Of a stretch of 9,124 nucleotides of DNA, positions 6,578 through 9,124 are shown one piece after another. Both the position numbers and the translations under genes were made by a program. The stretch comes from Candidatus Woesearchaeota archaeon (GTDB lineage: Archaea > Nanobdellota > Nanobdellia > UBA10117), in the NCBI GenBank assembly GCA_023245115.1, contig JAHFKX010000029.1:1-9124 (forward strand). The letters are read 5' to 3'. Below the pieces are notes generated by a model. The model was given only the letters and a program-made list of their open reading frames with translations, was not told the DNA's origin and ran no database searches. Position 1 is the first letter of the stretch. Each line of letters starts with the position of its first letter.

Positions 6578-6688
6578 ATGAAACAAACAAAAGCAAAAAT
6601 AAATTCAAGGAATATTATTGCTAGCTCAAATTATTTAGCAGAGGCTTCGGCTACTACAAGAGTGGCTGATTGCCTTTTCCAAGCGTGA
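6578..6688 (+). CDS. 36-aa N-terminal fragment, probably the start of the winged-helix protein
   Basis: The ATG at 6578 is positioned by the TATA box and opens a 36-codon frame (MKQTKAKINSRNI...TRVADCLFQA) that ends at TGA 6686-6688. The next frame, +1, continues as SKRELISSLIVLVRENLTRK straight into the winged-helix gene. Skipping one T in the CCTTTTCC run at 6673-6680 joins them as ...RVADCLSKRELISSL..., a smooth helical sequence giving about 132 aa in total. The frame could therefore be half of a frameshifted gene, a sequencing error, or an independent small leader gene. I favour a single gene with an apparent +1 frameshift. Confidence 0.5.
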   Translation: MKQTKAKINSRNIIASSNYLAEASATTRVADCLFQA

Positions 6689-6701
6689 GCTTATTTCTAG
6701 T

Positions 6702-6977
6702 TTGATTGTTCTTGTTAGGGAAAATTTAACCCGCAAGCAGAAAAAAATCCTGATTTATCTGTCAGAAAATTCCAATTCTGTAAATGTAACTGCACTTGTT
6801 CCAAAACTTTCTAAAGAATTGCGATGTGCTAGCTCGACAATTTGGAATAATTTAACTTCATTGAAAAAAGTTGGCTTGATTTCTTACGGCTCGCTCTCGC
6901 GAAAGGGTGAGCCGGCCTGCCTCACAAAACTTGGCAGGCTTGCTGCTCAGGAATTATTGAAAGGAGGTGAAAAATGA
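6702..6977 (+). CDS. Winged helix-turn-helix DNA-binding protein (91 aa from TTG; possibly frameshifted)
   Basis: A probable transcription regulator. From the TTG at 6702, residues 9-22 (LTRKQKKILIYLSE) form the first helix. VTALVPKLSKELR and CASSTIWNNLTSLKKVGLI give the helix-turn-recognition helix. SYGSLSRKGEPACLTKLGRLAAQELL reads as a wing plus a closing helix. This order is typical of MarR/ArsR-like archaeal winged helices, and no subfamily can be assigned. The TTG start has no Shine-Dalgarno sequence, and open frame extends upstream to 6639 without another good start. This supports initiation at ATG 6578 with a frameshift in the T run near 6675. The stop overlaps the ATG of the next gene (ATGA at 6974-6977), which indicates an operon. 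Confidence 0.72.
   Translation: MIVLVRENLTRKQKKILIYLSENSNSVNVTALVPKLSKELRCASSTIWNNLTSLKKVGLISYGSLSRKGEPACLTKLGRLAAQELLKGGEK
6960..6970 (+). promoter_or_regulatory. Perfect Shine-Dalgarno sequence
   Basis: AAAGGAGGTGA is complementary over 11 nt to TCACCTCCTTT at the end of the 16S gene in this same window. It lies 3 nt before the ATG at 6974. It is the only strong ribosome binding site here, and it serves an internal gene of an operon; first genes appear leaderless. Confidence 0.85.
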
Positions 6978-7306
6978 ACAAAACTAACGCACTAGACGAG
7001 CGTGCAGCACTGATAGCTGTTTTAAGCACGATATACGAGCTACAGAACATAGACCCAGGTGGTTCGTGGATACGTAAAATAGAAAATGAATTGCAAGCGG
7101 GAAGTCCGAGGTTAAGTGATGTGCAAACAATATTAACCCTAGAAGATCTTTGTCAGGAGCAGCCACCCGTGCATTTAGTCAACATTAAACAATATTTAGA
7201 ACTAGTTGCCCCAACGCTGTACCAGTGGCTCAGACAGCGAGTTGATGAACACCAGGCAGCGAAGAACGCATATTGGAAAAGTGTAGCAGTGACGCCGTGG
7301 GAATAA
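6974..7306 (+). CDS. Hypothetical helical protein (110 aa)
   Basis: No family recognised. The start is fixed by the perfect Shine-Dalgarno sequence and by the 4-bp overlap with the upstream winged-helix gene. The product looks soluble and mostly alpha-helical, without signal peptide or membrane segment. N-terminal helix residues 8-23 (DERAALIAVLSTIYEL) precede a GGSW turn (29-32). A middle helical part with LSDVQTILTLEDLCQ (47-61) follows, and then a Trp/Tyr-containing C-terminus (YLELVAPTLYQWLRQRVDEH, 74-93). Its single cysteine is in EDLCQE. Co-transcription with a DNA-binding protein suggests a partner or target of that regulator, but no function can be given. Confidence 0.75.
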   Translation: MNKTNALDERAALIAVLSTIYELQNIDPGGSWIRKIENELQAGSPRLSDVQTILTLEDLCQEQPPVHLVNIKQYLELVAPTLYQWLRQRVDEHQAAKNAYWKSVAVTPWE

Positions 7307-7326
7307 AATTGTGTTGTGGGCTTAAA

Positions 7327-7334
7327 TTTATAAA
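7327..7334 (+). promoter_or_regulatory. TATA box for RNase P RNA
   Basis: TTTATAAA starts 30 nt upstream of 7357, where the P1 helix of the RNase P RNA begins. This is the same spacing as at the protein genes. Confidence 0.65.
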
Positions 7335-7356
7335 CCCGCAGCGCGCCGGTTTTAAC

Positions 7357-7612
7357 GAAGCCCAGTGGCAGGCTTAGCTGCTTAGGCAGTTAGGAAAGTC
7401 GATCCTCCTGCAATGTCCAAAAAGCTCTTAGTTGAGCTGGCTGGCAAAGACAGAAAGCAACCACGCGAATCGCACGATGATGTTTGAGTTTGTTTCGCGG
7501 CGGGTGAGAGATGTTAGCCTGGACGGGAGCAAGGCCAGCGAGCCGCTCAGTCGAATGCCTGCACGGCAATCCGAAAGGTGCCGCAACAGAAGATCGCTTA
7601 CAGCTGGGCTTC
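7357..7612 (+). ncRNA. rnpB: RNase P RNA, compact archaeal type
   Basis: The catalytic RNA of RNase P, which removes the 5' leader of pre-tRNAs. The ends pair as P1: GAAGCCCAG (7357-7365) with CTGGGCTTC (7604-7612), 9 bp. Near the 5' end, TAGGAAAGTCGATCC (7391-7405) matches the conserved GGAAAGUCC block (CR-I). Near the 3' end, ACAGAAGATCGCTTACAG (7586-7603) matches the ACAGAA...GCUUA block (CR-V). Between them GATC/GATC pairing is preserved, consistent with P4. An internal AGAAAGCAACC (near 7451) resembles the specificity-domain motif. At about 256 nt it is shorter than many archaeal RNase P RNAs, which are often around 300 nt. A T-rich stretch follows (7615-7622). The 3' end touches the stop codon of the convergent gene. 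Confidence 0.86.
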
Positions 7613-7922
7613 AAATTTTATTTGGGGGTGCAGTTGATTTTTCTGGATGTTTGATGTAGTGATTTTCTAGCCGTTTAACTTTTGATCTTAACGAAGTTTT
7701 GACATCATAAACTTCTTCAAAAATGCGCAGGAGGTTGTGCATGCTGGCCAGCCAGCGCTCCACATCTTTCGTTCTATTATTTTTTAGTTTGTTTAATTCA
7801 CTAAGGTGTTTGTTTAAGTGTAATTTTATAGATTTCTTAGTAGCCCTACTGGCAGCTATTGCTTTTACCCATTCGGCATAAAACTTTTTCAAGTCTTTTT
7901 TATTAAGATCCTTCCAGTCCAT
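7611..7922 (-). CDS. Hypothetical basic helical protein (103 aa)
   Basis: Unrecognised. The sequence is almost entirely helical and Lys-rich (MDWKDLNKKDLKKFYAEW at the start, then ASRATKKSIKLHLNKHLSELNKLKNNR). Its second half (KDVERWLASMHNLLRIFEEVY, then VKTSLRSKVKRLENHYIKH) could form a helical hairpin or coiled coil. The tail KHPEKSTAPPNKI is disordered-looking. No membrane segment or cysteine is present. The ATG at 7922 lies 29 nt from a TATA element on the minus strand, so the transcript is probably leaderless. The gene is convergent with the RNase P RNA; its stop overlaps that gene's last 2 bases. It is divergent from secG across a 50-bp intergenic region. Confidence 0.75.
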   Translation of the reverse strand: MDWKDLNKKDLKKFYAEWVKAIAASRATKKSIKLHLNKHLSELNKLKNNRTKDVERWLASMHNLLRIFEEVYDVKTSLRSKVKRLENHYIKHPEKSTAPPNKI

Positions 7923-7942
7923 TGAAACGCTTAATAGGTATT

Positions 7943-7952
7943 CTTTTTAAAC
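7943..7952. promoter_or_regulatory. Shared palindromic TATA element for divergent genes
   Basis: TTTTTAAAC contains the palindrome TTTAAA (7946-7951). Read on the plus strand it starts 27 nt before the secG ATG (7973). Read on the minus strand (TTTAAAAAG) it starts 29 nt before the ATG at 7922. With only 50 bp between the genes, one TBP site may serve both directions. Confidence 0.6.
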
Positions 7953-7972
7953 CCATAGGTTAGTGAAAAATC

Positions 7973-8137
7973 ATGGCAGACAGTCGTATAAGATTACCAA
8001 GTTCGGAAGGCGGAATAGTTAGATACGGCGATGAGGATGAAGGCTCGCGCGTCAAGCTGAAGCCGGAATATGTTATTGCAGTATGCGCAGCAGTTGCAGT
8101 TTTAATTATTGCAATTCAAGTCTTAAAATTGGTTTGA
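7973..8137 (+). CDS. secG: Preprotein translocase subunit SecG/Sec61-beta (54 aa)
   Basis: Small tail-anchored subunit of the SecYEG/Sec61 protein-conducting channel. It shows the archaeal Sec61-beta pattern: a short cytosolic N-terminus, then LPSSEGGIVRYGDEDEG (residues 8-24), which corresponds to the family motif PSSxAGLxRYxDEE. Next comes VKLKPEYVIAV, and then a single C-terminal membrane helix (about 33-52, YVIAVCAAVAVLIIAIQVL). The length of 54 aa is typical. It starts at ATG 7973 behind the TATA element at 7946, with no Shine-Dalgarno sequence, so it is probably leaderless. The gene supports an archaeal origin, since bacterial SecG has two membrane helices. It is adjacent to, but not in an operon with, the following hydrolase gene, which has its own promoter. 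Confidence 0.93.
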   Translation: MADSRIRLPSSEGGIVRYGDEDEGSRVKLKPEYVIAVCAAVAVLIIAIQVLKLV

Positions 8138-8181
8138 ACTGGTAGCAAATTTTTGTGACGTTTGTGAAAATTGAAATATAA

Positions 8182-8188
8182 TTTTTTT
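8182..8188 (+). terminator. Poly-T tract after secG
   Basis: Seven consecutive T residues downstream of secG and just before the next TATA box. Archaeal transcription commonly ends at such tracts, and no hairpin is required. Confidence 0.4.
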
Positions 8189-8195
8189 CAAAAAC

Positions 8196-8203
8196 TATTT
8201 ATA
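8196..8203 (+). promoter_or_regulatory. TATA box for the amidohydrolase gene
   Basis: TATTTATA begins 29 nt before the ATG at 8225 and lies downstream of the TTG at 8171. This excludes the longer reading of the gene and supports a leaderless mRNA from 8225. Confidence 0.7.
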
Positions 8204-8224
8204 CTCTGGGCGAGCATTTTTATT

Positions 8225-9061
8225 ATGAAAATAATTGATGCGCACTGCCATTTCGAGTTACATAGCCATGCCTTTCAAGTTGCGGCGCATAAATCAGGAA
8301 TTAATTTCAGTTCTGCAGGGCTCGCAGAATCAACGAAGAAAAATAATATCATACATTCTGTAATAATTGGATTCAAAGATATGCGCGCAGAGGATTGTGT
8401 CGTACTGGACAAAAAAGCAAAAAATCCAATAATGCCAACACTGCCAGAAAGCAAATACGATATACGCCTTACGCCGATTGCCGGAATAAATCCACATAAC
8501 GACCAAGCCGATAAGGTTGAAGAAGCACTAAAATCTGGAAAAATAAAAGGATTAAAAATATTCTTAGGTTATTATCACTTTGCTGCAAATTATAAAATCT
8601 ATTATAAATTTTACGAGCTGGCTGAAAAATACAAAGTTCCAGTAATATTTCACACCGGTGATACGTATTCAAAAGTTGCGAAACTAAAATTTTCCCAATC
8701 ATTACCCGTTGATGAAGTTGCTGTGGATTTTCCGAAATTGAAAATTGTCATAGCGCATATTGGCAATCCTAACATAATGGAAGCTGCACAGGTTTTGTAC
8801 AAAAATGAAAATGTTTTTGCTGATTTATCTGGTTTAATTGTTGGCAGGCATGAACAATTTGCAACGAGAGAAGCGGAAAAAGTCAGGAAAAGAATTATGG
8901 ATTGCTTCGATTTCTCTGAAAATCCGAAAAAGTTTATGTTCGGCTCTGACTGGCCGCTGGCAAGCCATGATGATTATATTGAGTTTATCAAGAAAGCAGT
9001 GCCGGAAGAGTATCATGAAGATGTTTTTTACAACAATGCAAAGCGGGTTTTTGAAATCTAG
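8225..9061 (+). CDS. Amidohydrolase-family (TIM-barrel) metal-dependent hydrolase (278 aa)
   Basis: A metal-dependent hydrolase of the amidohydrolase-2 type; substrate unknown. The start MKIIDAHCHFE places the metal-binding HxH motif (His7, His9) at the first beta strand, as in the family. Further expected ligands are VPVIFHTGD (His143), IVIAHIGNP (His178) and FMFGSDWPL (Asp242), each following a hydrophobic strand. The distal segment NVFADLSG (197-204) is also typical. At 278 aa the length matches single-domain members. A longer frame from TTG 8171 would add 18 hydrophobic residues resembling a signal peptide. The TATA box at 8196 lies inside that extension, and the family begins with the HxH strand, so 8225 is preferred. 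Members include decarboxylases and lactonases, and the sequence alone does not decide between them. Confidence 0.9.
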   Translation: MKIIDAHCHFELHSHAFQVAAHKSGINFSSAGLAESTKKNNIIHSVIIGFKDMRAEDCVVLDKKAKNPIMPTLPESKYDIRLTPIAGINPHNDQADKVEEALKSGKIKGLKIFLGYYHFAANYKIYYKFYELAEKYKVPVIFHTGDTYSKVAKLKFSQSLPVDEVAVDFPKLKIVIAHIGNPNIMEAAQVLYKNENVFADLSGLIVGRHEQFATREAEKVRKRIMDCFDFSENPKKFMFGSDWPLASHDDYIEFIKKAVPEEYHEDVFYNNAKRVFEI

Positions 9062-9064
9062 CAA

Positions 9065-9072
9065 TTATAAAT
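9065..9072 (+). promoter_or_regulatory. Possible TATA box for a gene beyond the window
   Basis: TTATAAAT follows the hydrolase stop directly. A GTG at 9091, 26 nt after the start of the box, opens a frame that runs off the window (begins VLAFLSTGCW if read literally). The remaining 50 bases are too short to name a product. Confidence 0.35.
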
Positions 9073-9124
9073 AGTATTATTGTTTGATTGGTGCTGGCGT
9101 TCTTGAGTACTGGCTGCTGGGCAA

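Noticed and set aside
7432..7659. 75-aa plus-strand and 74-aa minus-strand open frames near 7390-7659
   Set aside because: They run across the RNase P RNA and have no promoter or ribosome binding site.
8171..8224. N-terminal extension of the amidohydrolase from TTG, resembling a signal peptide
   Set aside because: The TATA box at 8196-8203 lies inside it, and the family's first strand with HxH starts at ATG 8225.
8834..9074. Open frames overlapping the hydrolase 3' end on both strands
   Set aside because: They are frame shadows of a gene with clear catalytic motifs in its own frame.
1..9124. CRISPR array, transposase or integrase gene
   Set aside because: No regularly spaced repeats and no protein with integrase, transposase or nuclease motifs were seen. 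The only long repeats are the 23S-end duplicates.

Overview
This window looks like a piece of a small, AT-rich archaeal genome, most likely a DPANN-type lineage. This placement is inferred, not shown by a search. The support is: a 16S/23S operon with archaeal signatures and no tRNA in the spacer; a bulge-helix-bulge (BHB) intron in the 16S gene; a SecG/Sec61-beta gene of archaeal type; an RNase P RNA; and TATA boxes about 27-32 nt upstream of almost every start, which implies leaderless transcripts.

Layout. 1-1035 is the 3' part of a 16S rRNA gene, interrupted at 135-298 by a 164-nt BHB intron in the 790 loop. 1036-1221 is a spacer without tRNA that carries the 5' strand of the 23S processing stem. 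1222 to about 4147 is a complete 23S rRNA gene; no 5S follows. 4267-6440 holds two overlapping genes of unknown function: a 540-aa beta-rich protein with a basic helical tail, and a 187-aa membrane protein. This pair lies between two exact 44-bp copies of the very 3' end of the 23S gene (4104-4147 and 6441-6484). Each copy is followed by a copy of the 23S processing-stem 3' strand. The arrangement looks like an att-type integration, or a segmental duplication, that uses the 23S 3' end.

Downstream come a winged-helix regulator, probably split by a +1 frameshift, and an overlapping 110-aa gene with a perfect Shine-Dalgarno sequence (6578-7306). A short RNase P RNA follows (7357-7612), then a convergent 103-aa basic helical protein (7611-7922, minus). 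A shared palindromic TATA element serves that gene and secG (7973-8137). Last is an amidohydrolase (8225-9061).

Most notable signals. (1) The duplicated 23S terminus flanks an orphan two-gene cassette. (2) The 16S intron breaks the site of the common 806R primer, and several other universal-primer sites are also mismatched. (3) rRNA residues regarded as near-universal are changed at functional centres (P-site residues 1400, 1498 and 1499; 23S 1916; sarcin-ricin 2661). At other positions, conserved pairs have swapped in a compensated way, so these look like genuine divergent rRNAs and not decayed copies. All E. coli numbering was assigned by eye.
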